From: Guillardia theta CCMP2712
Taxonomy: Eukaryota; Cryptophyceae; Pyrenomonadales; Geminigeraceae
Length of the DNA stretch: 64,000 bases
Direction of reading: 5' to 3'
NCBI RefSeq assembly: GCF_000315625.1
Contig: NW_005434584.1
Coordinates: 32,041-96,040 of the forward strand
Below are positions 32,337-45,700 of the stretch, in pieces; position 1 is the stretch's first letter, and every line of letters starts with the position of its first letter. The notes beneath the pieces are model-generated. The model worked only from the letters and a program-made list of their open reading frames with translations, had not been told where the DNA came from and did no database searches. Made by a program: the position numbers and the translations under genes.

Positions 32337-33119
32337 AGATGAATGAGATGAATGTTATACTGGTCAAACTGATGAAATGCTCATGATCAGTGATCGTATC
32401 CACGATGAACGAAGTGGAGAAGCTTTGCGAAGGACACATGAGGAAAGAATGAATGAAGAACAGGTGAACCGGGGGCCACTGGAAGGGGTCATCGCAACTT
32501 CGAATCCTTCGCAATCAAGTACGTTAGCCTAGAAACGCCTAGTAACATCATTACAACTGGACATGAAAATGTGCATCAAGAAGCAACATTTAATGTTGCT
32601 TCTTGACGTCTCCCACATGGTGCGGTGTAAAGATCAGTTATGCTTGAAACAGAATATAACTGACTCAATCGACGAAATATTCTTTTGGGAAGAACAGCAG
32701 AGCTTTGACCCAGGATAACTACAGGGAAGAGTTCTTACCTGCCAGTGTGCGAGTAGCAAATTCAGTGTGCGAGTAGCAAATTCAGGCAAATTCAGGCTGC
32801 TTTGTACTTGGCACTTCGATGTTTCTACTCGATCTCTTTGTTGGAACTGCTTCGCTGGGTAGATGAAAGATACAGGCTACTCTCTGACTCAAGGGATGCT
32901 TGTCTCCTGGCAAAGGACTTAGCCATTTTCCACGAAGCTTTTGTTTTAAAATAGTTTTAGATTGAAGGATTGGTACAAATGTGTACCAGAATATTGAGTG
33001 AAGATGGTGGGGTCACGTACAAAGTTGGGGTTCATGTGTGGTGATAAATAATGTCAGCAGGCGAGTACCCCACCCCGTCTGCCCCCATTAGTTGTTAACA
33101 TTTGTCCTTACCGTTTGTC
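32337..33119. other. Stretch without a recognisable gene
   Basis: No protein-like frame. A 22-bp unit with GTGCGAGTAGCAAATTCA is doubled at about 32,747-32,786, and ATTTAATGTTGCTTCTTG near 32,590 mirrors CAAGAAGCAACATTTAAT just before it, forming a perfect hairpin. Confidence 0.5.
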
Positions 33120-33525
33120 ACTACTAGCTTGCCATTTGTCACTACTAGCTTGCCATTTGTCACTACTAGCCGTTGAAAAACAACTTCTGTACCTTCTCTT
33201 GAGATCTTGAGAAGACTAATTCTTTTTAGTAGCAAAAACAATTATTGTAGTAGCAAAAACAATTACTGTCAACCTTTCAACTTCTGTACCTTCTCTTGAG
33301 ATCTTGAGAAGACTAATTCTTTTTAGTAGCAAAAACAATTATTGTAGTAGCAAAAACAATTACAATTACGGCAAAAACAATTACTGTTAACCTTTTCAAC
33401 TTCTGTACCTTCTCTGCAATGTTTGAGAAGACTAATTCTTTTTAGTAGCAAAAACAATTTTACTATTTTTGGAGCTACTGCTAGCCGTTAAACACAACTT
33501 ATGTACCGTCAACTTCTGTACCGGT
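33120..33525. repeat. Tandem repeats upstream of copy B
   Basis: A short unit with TTGCCATTTGTCACTACTAG is repeated three times, followed by a longer unit that starts CAACTTCTGTACC at 33,181, 33,278, 33,397 and again at about 33,508 as a partial copy. Spacing is 97, 119 and about 111 bp. Each longer unit has GAGAAGACTAATTCTTTTTA and one or two AGTAGCAAAAACAATT. The array ends about 200 bp before the start codon of copy B and could affect its expression; this is inference. Confidence 0.9.
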
Positions 33526-33730
33526 AGCCACACCCCACGAACAGTGGTAATACCCCACACATGTCAAAACTTTTGTGGAAAGGGGGTGGGTACATCTCAC
33601 ACGTGAACCCTCAAAATACCTGGGTAGACTTGCGAGGGGTTGCGGTTGTCTCTGCTCGCATCCGTGCCACGGGGATGTCGCAGGTGAGGATGCTGTGTGC
33701 TTGTGAGAAGAATGCATCTGACATATCTTA

Positions 33731-36700
33731 ATGTTCATGCAGATGTCGGTGTGGCTGTTTCTAGCGTGTTGTTGTTCGGTAGCTGTACATGCCGATCGAC
33801 AATCATTCACGGTTGGGTCAACCACCACGGTTGGAACCATCGCCGAGATGGCTCAGCTGCACTTCGACTACGGCGTGAAGGATCTCAAGGCGACCAACTT
33901 CAAGATCTACTGGGGTCAGCTTGGAAACACCCTGACCAAGACCAAGCAGACCAGCATTCTGTCTCCTGGGCATGTGGTCGAGGTTTACATGCCCGGCTTC
34001 ACCGGAGGGTCGAACTTCTTCGGTGCATCTCGTGGAAGCACTCCGAGCACTGAGAGCACGATCAGCTGGATGTCGCAGCAGAACAGCATTGTGATCTCTC
34101 AGTCTGTACAAGAGCCCTGGCAACAAGCCATCTCGAGCGACCTGTCACTGTCTGTGAGTGGCCCAGGAGCAGTTGGATGCATGGGAATCGTAGGCGATGT
34201 GTCATCCAACGAAGTGGGCATGTATCTCAACTATGACACATCATCCAAGCAGAACGGTCTGGGTCCTCTGCCGCCTCTCGGAGGCATCAACGAGGAGTGG
34301 CATCAGATGGCCTTCGTGTCTGTCTACGAGAAGCCCGCAACCACATCGTCTGACTGCAGTGGAGTGAGTCTTTCCGCCTTCGCCAGTACCACCTGCAGCA
34401 CAGCAAACCTCGTGTACCAAGTACCGTTTGACAAGTACAAGTCACAACGCTTCGGCTCAGACAGGCCAAGACTTCCGGTGAGGAAGGAGGCTGGAGCTAT
34501 CGGAGTGACCAAGAACCCCACGTTTGTGTATGCTGCTGCTGCAGGGAACACAGACGGTATCAACCAAGCCGTGTGCATCACTGTGACGATTGTGCCATCC
34601 ATGACCATCTACTCTTCCCCTACTGCATCAACGCCTACAACCTTTACTATATCCGGGTTGACAGGGTCTGGAACACCCGATCAAGTCACGTCATTGTATC
34701 AAAACAAATGTCAATGTGAAGGCAATCAAGAGGGGCTGTTTCCAACGAGATTCCAATCCATCAGTTACGGTAATCAACTTGGCAAAGGAGACTTTGTTCA
34801 AGCAGCGGGAAGCTTGACTTTCCAACTTCTTCCTGGCATGTACATTCAAGCAGGCGAGGTTGTCATCTTCTCGTTTCAGCTGAAGACGCCAGGCACTGTT
34901 TCAGCGGCATCGAAGTCCATTTCGATCTCGATGTCGGGCAAGTATTGTCAGATCTCCGATTTCTGTACAGGAGCAACTGGACAGTCCATTACACTTGGTC
35001 CTGTTACGTTCAACCCATCAACTAAGATTCTCCAAGCAGTCGGGAACAAGATTCGGGCAACTATGTTCCAGAGCTCCTCAGATACTGGCTCTTTATCAAA
35101 CATGTTTGTGACTTTGGTCCCGAACTTCGACATCCAGACATCTTCCATCCTCACCTTCACTGGTCTGTGTGGGACCCAGGAGTTTGGAACTAAGGTAAAC
35201 ATGGTGGGTAACAGGTTTGCTGGGGGCAATCCTTTGACTAGCAAGTGCTCAACCTCTTCGTTTCCTACCGAGACTGACATTGGAGATCCAAGTCTCGGAT
35301 ACACTGGTCCAACGATGGACTGGAGCCAGTCGTCTGGAACATTGAAGTTGACCTTGACAAAGGCTCTGGCAGCAGAAGGTACCTATGCCTTCGCATGGAG
35401 CTGGAGGGTATCAGACAAGGAGAACTCCGCCTGTACCATGACAGTGTCATTGACTACTGGCCCGAACCTGGTTCAGAATGAGGCTGTCACGAACCTCGGA
35501 GGATCAGTGGGGCTGGTGGAGAAGCCATCTTTCATCAAGTACAGGATCGGACAAGTTACAACTCGACCTGACGTCACCAACTACATCTGTGTAACCTTGA
35601 AGACCAACTTCAACCTTCAGACGTATCTGAATGCTGGCCAGTACAATGAGGCATCCATTACTTTGTCAGGCTTATCAGGAAGCCAAGCTCAGGAAAACTC
35701 CAACCCTGACATTGACCACTGTCCATCCTTTGATTGGAACGCTCATTCGCTTGTAACTCCATCACAAGCCTCCACTGCGTATTTTACCAGTGCAGTCACA
35801 GCCGGATCACCGAACAAAGTTGCAAAATTTGCTGCTGGAGTAGCCAAACTTGTCTTGAATCCGGCTCAGAATCTTCCTGCAAATCACGAGATCAAGTTTG
35901 CGATCCCGCTGAAGAACTCCAAGGTTGCCCAGCCATGTCAAACAGTCACTCTGACCTTCAATGCCTTGTATCAGAGTCAAAACAGCCAGGTGTCTTATGC
36001 AGCCACACAGACAGTACAGATGGTTGTGTCTCCTGTGAATCGTGCCCTGCAAGATGGAGAGATGGACGGAGATGCCTGTCCCTTGAAGGTCTACGACAAG
36101 GGCTTCTTGACCCGGTTGATCACCCAGCAGACGCCTCTGATCCAAGAGAACAACGTACTGACCATTTCTCTCCGCTCGAATGTTGATCTTGGTTTGAATG
36201 GGTACGGTGCAACCATCACCATTGCAGGCTTGACGGGAACAGACACCACGCAGACATCTCTGACTGCACTATCACCGGCGTCAACAGACTACTACTCTCC
36301 GATCATTCAGAAGACTGAGTGGTCTCAGTCGAACGGTCAGATGATCATTCACCTTCCTTCATCTTCCACTTGTCAGATGCCCATCAAGGGAACAACGACC
36401 AACTGTATGATGGCTGGCTGGACTTATGTGCTTCAATATGCCTTTGTGAATAGTCAAACCCAGCAGTCCAACCCCGCTGTATCTATCTCCGCGTCGTTTG
36501 CGGACGATGAACAGACCAAATCGCAGACGGCAACTCTTCCGCTGTCAAGTTACAAACATCCATTGTTTTTGACGAGCAACCTGCTCAACAAGTACGAGAT
36601 CGGCCAGTTGTATCCAGCGCCAGGTGCAGTCAATCCTGTATGTGTCACCCTCAGACCAAACAAGAACATTGTCAAACAGACTAAGTTTACTTTGACTGGA

Positions 36701-39700
36701 CTGCCGATGTTTACCTCCACGTCCACAGTTGACTTCTACGATGAATATGGAATCCATCCTCTATCAAGCACTTCACTGAGGGGCTACTTCACCACAATTT
36801 CTGGTAACAACATCGCAGACAAAGCAGACTACGACAATGGTAACGGACAGATTCAGTTTCAATTTGTGACCAAGACATTGATTCTCGGAACGAAGTACAA
36901 GTTCTGCTTCCGTATGATCAATCAGAACTCTGCCTACAAGAACGGGGGCTCCTGTCCGTCAGTGTCGTTGATTGTTAGCTCCAGCGACGCTCCGAGTGCA
37001 GCGCCTGGTGTACAGACGTACACCATGAAGCAAGATGATGTGAAGAGGGTCTATGGGTATGAGTCAGAGCCGTCAAGCTGCGCTGGCTACATCGTGAATC
37101 CTTCGTTTCCGCTTGCGACCATTCGATCTAGCTCCAATGTCACCTCAAACACTGTATGGATGACTGTGGAATTGCAACCCAACTATGCATTGACAACAAG
37201 TCAGGCCGTAACAGTCGCTTCACTCACTGGGTTCATCGCCTCGCCTGATACGTTTACCTGCTGGATCAGCAGGAATGGCGAGTATGTCAACGTAGCTGCA
37301 AATGATGTGAGTGGAAACATTCATGCAAGCGACTTTGAATCAACATGCACCTTCAAGCAGAACGAGTTCAAGATGACTTACCAGCAATCACCCAATCTGC
37401 CTGTCTACAACCCTTACTTCAATGTAAACGCGATGAGATCGAACGGCATCTACGAGATAGTGGTGTTATCAGGCGGGTCAGGCTACACTGAGACCCCTAC
37501 GGTTGTGATTTGTGGGTCTGAGTTCTACTTGAGCTCCACTTGCACTGCAAACAATGTGATGTATGGAGTGGGACAGGGAGCGACAGCCACTGCAACGATC
37601 TCGGGTGGAGCGGTCACTGCGATCACCATCACCGACCCTGGACATGGATACTCTATCACTCCTGTGGTCATCGTCATACCTGCAGCAACCGAGACCGCAA
37701 CTGTGACTGCAGCTAAGGCGCAGGCTTATCTGTACGACAGGAGCATCTACACCGTTCAGTTTCAGATTCAGAATCCAAGCGCAGAGCAGTCCGCACTCGC
37801 GTTGTCGATCCAAGCAACATTCAACTTTCCATCACAGGCTATAGTATCTGGAACACAGACAAACGGATTGCAGATGATAGCATCGTCTTCGGATGTCGTC
37901 TTGAACATTGTTCCGCAGGTCCGCTTGTTTGCAGGAGACTCCCTGCTTGTGAACCTTCCAGCATACGAAGTCGAAGAGTCTGGACCTCTGTTTGGAGTTC
38001 AGTCCTCGAACCCGGCGTTCACCACCTTCACCTCACAGTTAGAATGGGAGTTGTTTGGCAGCTCCGAAGATAAGGCGAGGGCGTATCTGTCCAAGGGGTA
38101 TGTTGCTGACGGCAACACGCATCGCTCTGGGGATGCAGACGTGGACGGAGTGTTTGTGTTGTCACCGTCTGATGACGGCTACAAGAAGAACAAGGACCTC
38201 TGCTGGAGCCACAAGCAGTGCCCTTGGGGAGCGTCAGACTATGATGTTGGGGATCAGGCATCCTACACGCTGTCGAAGGTTCAGTTTGCAGGACCAAGTC
38301 CTCTTGGATACACCCACGAGGCTTGTTACACCGCTTCTGTGTCAGCATCACAATCCGATTACGTCGGCATGCAGATCTCTTGCAGAAACAACGCCTTCTC
38401 AGCATCGACAACACCTGGGTCCTCTGTGACCGCAATCAAGGTCAAGTTTGCAGGACTCTATGAAGTGACTGCACAGGCATCTGCTCAGACAGTAACCATC
38501 TCTCAATCAGATGCCGGATCTGGAAGCTCTGCCTCAGCTTCAATCTCTTATCAGGTGGCAAGGCTCTCTCTCCATACAGGGGACTTGGCAAACTGCCAGA
38601 GCATTACATTCTCTGCCACCGCTGGAACTCAGTTAATTGCAGCGAAGGCTGAAGTTGTTATGTCTATTGTTGCATCTACCACAGACGTTCGCTACAGGAT
38701 TGACATCACTAATCCCGGGTTGTACACGACCTTTCCAACTGCGACATGTACAGGAGCCAACGCTCCAACTATCAAGCTCGAAATGTCCGTTGCAACAGTC
38801 AGTGTCACCAGCCAGGGGAGTGGATACGTCTCTATCCCATCCGTTATCTTGTCGGCCGCCCCTACTGGTGTCACTGTGACGTCTGCACCAGTGTTCGAAG
38901 TGATCATGTCTTCGGCAAACCAGAATATTATCACACAAACAATCCTCGATTACAACCCGTACTACTCGCCGACCCCTTGCTTTCTTGTGGGGCAGGAGTT
39001 CCCATCGTCTTTCTTGAGCGACTGTAGCATCAACGTGAAGGAGAACGTTGGCCAATACACAGGAATGACCGCCATGATCGGGTCCAAGGAGTACTTGATC
39101 AAGCAGGGAGCAGGAGGCGTGTACTGGGTGGTCGACTCGAACGGCAACAAGCCACGGAACGTTGACATAGCCAACAAGCCCTACACCATCTACACCCAGT
39201 TGGAGCTGATCGTTGCCAAGAGCGCGAGGGTGGAGCCTGGCGAGTCTGTGTCGATCACCATACCTGGGTACAGGTTCAAGTCTTATCCCAAGGACGTCAA
39301 TGCTTACATCACTCCATCTACCGACGACGCTTCCAACACGACGAGGTACTACTTTGCAACCACGCTGCCGGTCAAGAGCTCGTACGTGAAGGGATACGGA
39401 GTGTCGGGGATGGTCATAACCGGCGGAACGCTCGCAGGAGACTGCAGCATCAAGTACGTGGAGGGTCCTCAGAGCATGGGAGGAAACAAGCCGGAGGTTC
39501 GCTTCATCTCCGGTACCACCTCCAAGTTTGAGATCACTTACGCGGGAAGCGGATACACAACCCCGCCGAGGTTCATCGGTCAGTGTGTGACCAGCACGGG
39601 GACGACGAGCTACTTCAACGGAGTCTTCTTGTTGTCGGGAAATTCAGGTGTACGACGAGTTGAGGTTGCAGTACAAGGAAACAACTGCCCCTCAGGAACT

Positions 39701-42700
39701 ACTGTAACTATTGAAACTCCCAATCCTTCGGGATCGTATATTGATGGCTTGACGGGATTGACTTACGTGGGGCAGCAGGCTTCAGCCATCGTCTTGCTGA
39801 ATGGAAACAGCGTGTCTCAAGTAGTCCTACAGAACGCGGGAAGTGGGTACATCTCAGCTCCTTTGGTCACATTTCCTGCCACATGCAACGCACAGGCAAA
39901 TGCATACATTTCACAGAACTTCTCGTCTACCATTGCGATGCGGTATGAGACAGGAAACTCCTTCTTGTACGAATGGAACAGGGACCAGACTGACACTCTG
40001 ACGGGACTTTACGCTTCTGAGTTCTCTTCTGTTTCCATGTTTTCCCTTGAAACAGCGGCTAGTGGCTCAGCAGAGATCAAGTCCGGCTACGTTGTGTCGA
40101 TTGCCGTGACAAATGCTGGGAGCACGTGCAACAATCCGAAAGTTACCGTGGACACTCCGGCAGGAATGTCGAGCACAGCGCAAGCTCAGGCGGAACCAAA
40201 AACAATAAACAACGTGTTGCAGTCAATCAACGTGACATACTCGGGGTATGGATACACTTCAGCCCCTTCAGTCACCATCACAGGTTGTGGAAGCGCATCA
40301 GCAGAAGCTTTCTTGAGCTACTCGAATGTCGATGTTCTAGTTGGGGGATCAACTTCATATTCCAGCTTCAGAGGGGTGAGCCCCTATCAGGTGACCCAAT
40401 CTTCTTCAAACTCGTACAAGACTGTCAACCCGGTCACGTCAGCCATGGACTCTCCGGTCTTGGTAGGTTTCAACGAAGCCTGCTCGAATGGGCAGACTGA
40501 AGCATACACATGGGAACAGTCTACCTACATGAACTCTCGGGTGACTGGAGTAACCATCACCAGCGCAGGAGCAGGATACACCTTCAAAGGAACCAATGTG
40601 ACCTTCACTGCATCTCCACTTGGTACCTCCAACATGTACGCGACCGCCAAGGGTGTACCGACATGGTCGTTTCCTCCAAGGACAACTGCGACTGGGGCTG
40701 TAATTACCTTGAATACCAACGTCCTGTTGTACAAGGGGGGCACTTTGTCCACAGCAACAGGATGCGACAACGTCGTTTTGTTGTTCTCCTATCCTGAAAG
40801 ATTAGGAGGAACGCAGCTACAGATCAAGATCACAAGTGTTGCATTCAAGACTTCACAGATCAACCAGCAGGGATCAGGGTATGCTTCAATCCCTTATGTG
40901 TACGACATCCTCTTCAGTGACGGAAGGTACTTCCTCAAGGATGGGTACACTGGTGCTACCGGAAACTGCATCCCGCAGTACTTTGCGATTGATATGACTC
41001 GGCTGACTAATCTCGCATCGGGCGTTGGGTTGGTCATCGACGGCGTGTACATGACTCAGGGGGGATACGGGTACGACACTGCTCCCACTGTTACATTTGA
41101 CTGCAAGTCCTGCACCATCACCACACAGGCCGTGGCCACAGCTACTCTTGAGAGCGGATGCTTCAATGGTCAGTGCACTCAGCCATCCTACGCCAACGCC
41201 TTCTTCTCGCCTGTCAACAGAAAGAACATTCAAGTCTGCCAGGCGAGCAACCCAGCTTCTAATGACTACCGTACACGAAAGACGCTCCAGATGCGAGTTT
41301 CCTCTGGACAGTCAGCAATCCAGTACTCATCGTCCACTGCATACGCGGCGAAGCGAAACAGAGGCTTCATGGCATCTGCAGGATCATTGAACTTCTACAT
41401 CTCTACGCAGAACCTGCTGTCTGCCACGTGCACACCTCCTCAAGTTGTCGTGGAGCCTCCGACGTCCAGGTCGGGTGTCGCCGCACACGTCGAGCTCGTC
41501 GTAGAGAGTGCGAGGGTTGACAGCTACCTCTCTCAGAGTCCATCCTCAGCCGCTGATCTTCCGGCACAGGCCGCACAGTACAAGCTTGCCATCCGAACCG
41601 TGAACCCAGGCTCCGGGTACATCACAGCCCCAAGAGTCTCGTTTGTGAGCGTCGGAAGCACTCCCTGCTCGACCACAGGCCTGACTGTTGCAGCAGCGCT
41701 TCAAGGCGGAATGTCTGTCTCCACTGTGCGGATTGCTGAATATCCATCCTACATCTGCCCAGCGCAGACTTACTACCTCAATCCTACAACCAAGACCTTG
41801 ACAACTACTCAGAGTCAGGGTGCTGCGGTGATCACTTGGGATCGCAAGTCCAATGCTCCTTATGTGGTCGACGGGGGCTACGGGTACTCGTTTGGATCTC
41901 AGCCTCTTGTTCTCTCATGGGCGTCGTGTGGATCCACCACAGTGGTTATCTTCTTCGAAGACACCAAGTCGATTGACGGTCAAGGACCTTTCCCTTCATT
42001 CTGGCCAGGTGACATGTCTGTGGATCAATCTGTCTGGAGAAATCATGCAGGAGAGGTCACGGGTGTCGATCTCCTGTATGAGTCAAGGCACTTCTTTTCA
42101 AACCCTACTGTTCCTACCCCGCAGACATTCTTAAACGTCAACATCGCTGCTCGAAGCTTGAAACAAGCCGGTTTGATCTCAGCGAAATCTAATGACCTCA
42201 GGGCGACCACCAACATTGAATTGCCAGTGGAGGATGCGTCTCCCTTCAAGGCCAACGACTTGATTTTGATTGACAGTGAGATCTTCAAGGTTGGAACGGT
42301 AACTGGAAACACTATCACTGTGACCGAGAGAGCTCTAGGCGGTTCTGCAAGAGAAGCACATTCGCCTGGAGCTAGTGTCGTGTTGTTCTATCCTGGAACC
42401 GCACTTGAGAAAGCTTTACCTGCATCTGTTGCAGGCGTGCTTGAGACGGTTTATGTAGCATCAGCAGTTGGGTTTGCAGTGGAGAGCTCGATTGCGATCA
42501 ATGATGAGTTCATGCTTGTGGCAGGCGTTGATGCAGCGACCAATACGCTGAGTGTGCACAGAGGATACACGCAGGCAGATGGTACAAAGACGCCTGCACA
42601 TTCCGCTGCTTCACTTGTGGGGCTGTACAACCCGTTGGCTGCAGTTGCTAGAACACAAGCATCCATCACTGCAACGGCAACCACGCTGTCTGTTTTTGTG

Positions 42701-45700
42701 ACCAGGGGCTTTACAGCGAATACATACATCCAGATTGACAACGAGATCATGTTGATTACTACCTTGGGATCCAAATCGTTTACTGTTCTCCGTGCTCAGG
42801 CTTATACTCAAGCAGCTTCACATGCTAAAGGGGCAGAGTATAGAGCTGTGAATGTCGAGACCATAACTCTCTTACCAACAGCTCTTAGCACCCAACTTTC
42901 AAGCACTGCAACCTCAATGACGGTGAGCTCTTCCGTTGGATTGAAGGTTGGCGAGTACATGGAGTTGCATTCTGACGCATCAAGCATTCGGCTTGTGAAC
43001 TGCCGTCAAGACGGATGCTGCCGTGTGGAAGTTAAGCACGAAGGATCGTGGGGCACGGTGTGCGACGACAGTTTCACAGACACTAACGCACAAGTAGTTT
43101 GCCGGCAATTGGGATGCCCGACGGAAGGAGCAATGCAGGTACAGAGCTTCGGAGGAGGAAGCGGACCAATCTGGATGGACGACGTGTCATGCAGCGGAAG
43201 CGAGGCAGCGCTGCCGCTTTGCACCTTTAGAGGCTGGGGCAGCCACAACTGCGGCCACAGCGAAGACGTCGGCGTGTGCTGCCAGGGAGGCTGCACAGCA
43301 CGTGGAACTGAATTGGTGAATGTCACATCCATCTCCGGCAACACGATCGGTATCAAGAGAGGGTTGTTCGGAACATCTGCAACCGATTGGCCTGTCCACA
43401 CCGTAGCATCAGTTGCAACCGATGCACTTCAGTTGTCTGCCTCACTCAACAGTGAAAACGCATCAATCCCCACAGATACAACAGCATTGGGTCTGCAAAT
43501 CGATGACTATCTACTCGTGAACAACGAAATTTTGGGTGTATCCAACTTCACAAAAAGTTCAATTCAAGTGACACGAGGTCAACAAGGTTCTACGACACAA
43601 ACTCATGACGCAGTTTACGTCCAGAAGGCTTATGGCCCTACAACAGTAAACTCTTCAATCCTGACATTGTCGGCAGACATCACAGACAATGCAACCTCCA
43701 TTGAGACTGCAGGATACTCAGTTCTGACAGCAGGAACTTACATTCAGATAGAAGACGAAGTCCTCTATGTGAGGAATGCTCCCACGTCCAGTGTTGTGGC
43801 TGTTGAGTCCGCGAACATCACCAATCGCTCCTCGCATGCTGCAGATCAAGTGATCTACATTGTCAGCAACCCCACTTACATCAGGTCAAGCATCGATCAT
43901 GTAACCACAACAATTCCTGTTCAATCAATCACAGGCTTCTCCTCTGGACAGTACGTTAGGGTGGAATCCGAGCTCATGCTGGTCAACAGTGTAATTACTT
44001 CTTCTAACTCACTCAATGTGACAAGGGCTTTAATCCCAGAACCACACAATGCAGGAAAAGTCTTGTCTGTATATGATTCGATCTATGTGAACGATCAGCT
44101 TCAGATTGTGCCAGGAGACTTTGTGGTAGTTAACAACGAGATTGACTATGTGATTGCATCTTCTTCAAAGCTGCTGACCATTAAGCCAGGACAGTTCGGA
44201 AGTGTTCCCAAGATCCCTTCTTCAAGCGATGTTGTAACAGTTGCGTCTAGAACAGGGCTGAAGAATGCTATCCTGTTAGCTGCAATTATGTTCAATGCTA
44301 CATCGATGATTGTCAACGATGCAACGGGGTTGTTCTTAAATGACGTTGTCGCGATTGGACAGGAAAGAGTGCAGATCAAGTCTCTTTCAAACAACCTTGT
44401 GGGTGTCATTCGAGGAGTCCAGGGAACGTTTGCTGCTAATCATGCGGAAGGCACATCGGTGAACTTTATTGAGCAATCAACAACTGTCCTTGCTTCCACT
44501 TGGACTCAGACCTCTCGGCGCAGGCTGCTACAGTCTTTGTCAGCAGGCATCAGTGCGGCTGCTACGTCACTTACTGTATCAGGAACGCTGCCGGCCCAAG
44601 GAACGAACATTCTTGTTGAACACGAGAATATGTTAGTGCTGACTGTCGATAAAGCGGCTAAAACCATCACCGCATCCAGAGGAAAGCAGGGCACCACAGT
44701 AATCGCACACAACGCGAGTGCCGAGATTGTGCTATCGATTGGGGCACAGTTCTTCATCGAGACCATCATCACGGCGACAGGCGTGCTTCAGTCCATCTCA
44801 GGCAGCAACTCTGGTTTGTACGCACGTCCGATCATCACCAACCCCGACACAGCTGATGCTACCCCGATGTTGTACCTCGATAGCATTGCAGTAATTAACA
44901 GCCCCACAAAACTTCAGAAGGCCCCTGTGCTCTCCCTCAACTACCTCGCGCCTGCCTTGACTGCTTATACCGGGGTGAACCCGGACCTGATCGTTCCTTC
45001 CCTGTCATATCCTGTGATCTACAACCCGGCCAAGTACAGCACCGACCCGCTCTACTACCAGGACAGGATGGACGGATACGACTTGATGCGTCCAAACTCG
45101 CCTGTTCTTGAGAGCAGCTCCAACCGCATCAACGGAACAAGCCCGGTCTACGTCCTCGACTCTTTTGGACAGATGCTGGGCGATCACGTGGTTGGCAGTG
45201 AGAGCATTGCCGTGACCCTGCAGGCTCTGACCTCAGCTATCTCCACAAACCCCGTGTTATCCTCGACTGCTTCGTCGTCTTTGACAACCAAGGCATCGTA
45301 CAAGGTGACTCAACAGTCTTCTAGCCTGGGCAGCGTGTGGGGCCCTCCTTCCAAGGTCTACTCGCCTTTCTTGGGCTACTCCATCAAGTCAGTGGCGGCA
45401 TCTGGGGTGCAGTCACCAGCCACGCTCAAAGTTGCCTTGACTTCAGCGACAGCAACGTCCTTGGAACTCTCAGCAGCTGTCGCTTACATCACGGTAAACA
45501 GCTTCATCAGAATCGACAACGAGGTCATGAAGGTCACAGCAGTCTCTGGGGTCATTCTCACGGTGGTGCGTGGTCAGCGATACACCTACGCGACAACTCA
45601 CAATCAAGACGCAGAGGTATACTCGGATTGTGTTGGACGTTTGTACGCCGAGCCAAGCCTCGAGGGAGGGGAGCCTGCCGTCCTGGACTTTGACGGAACC

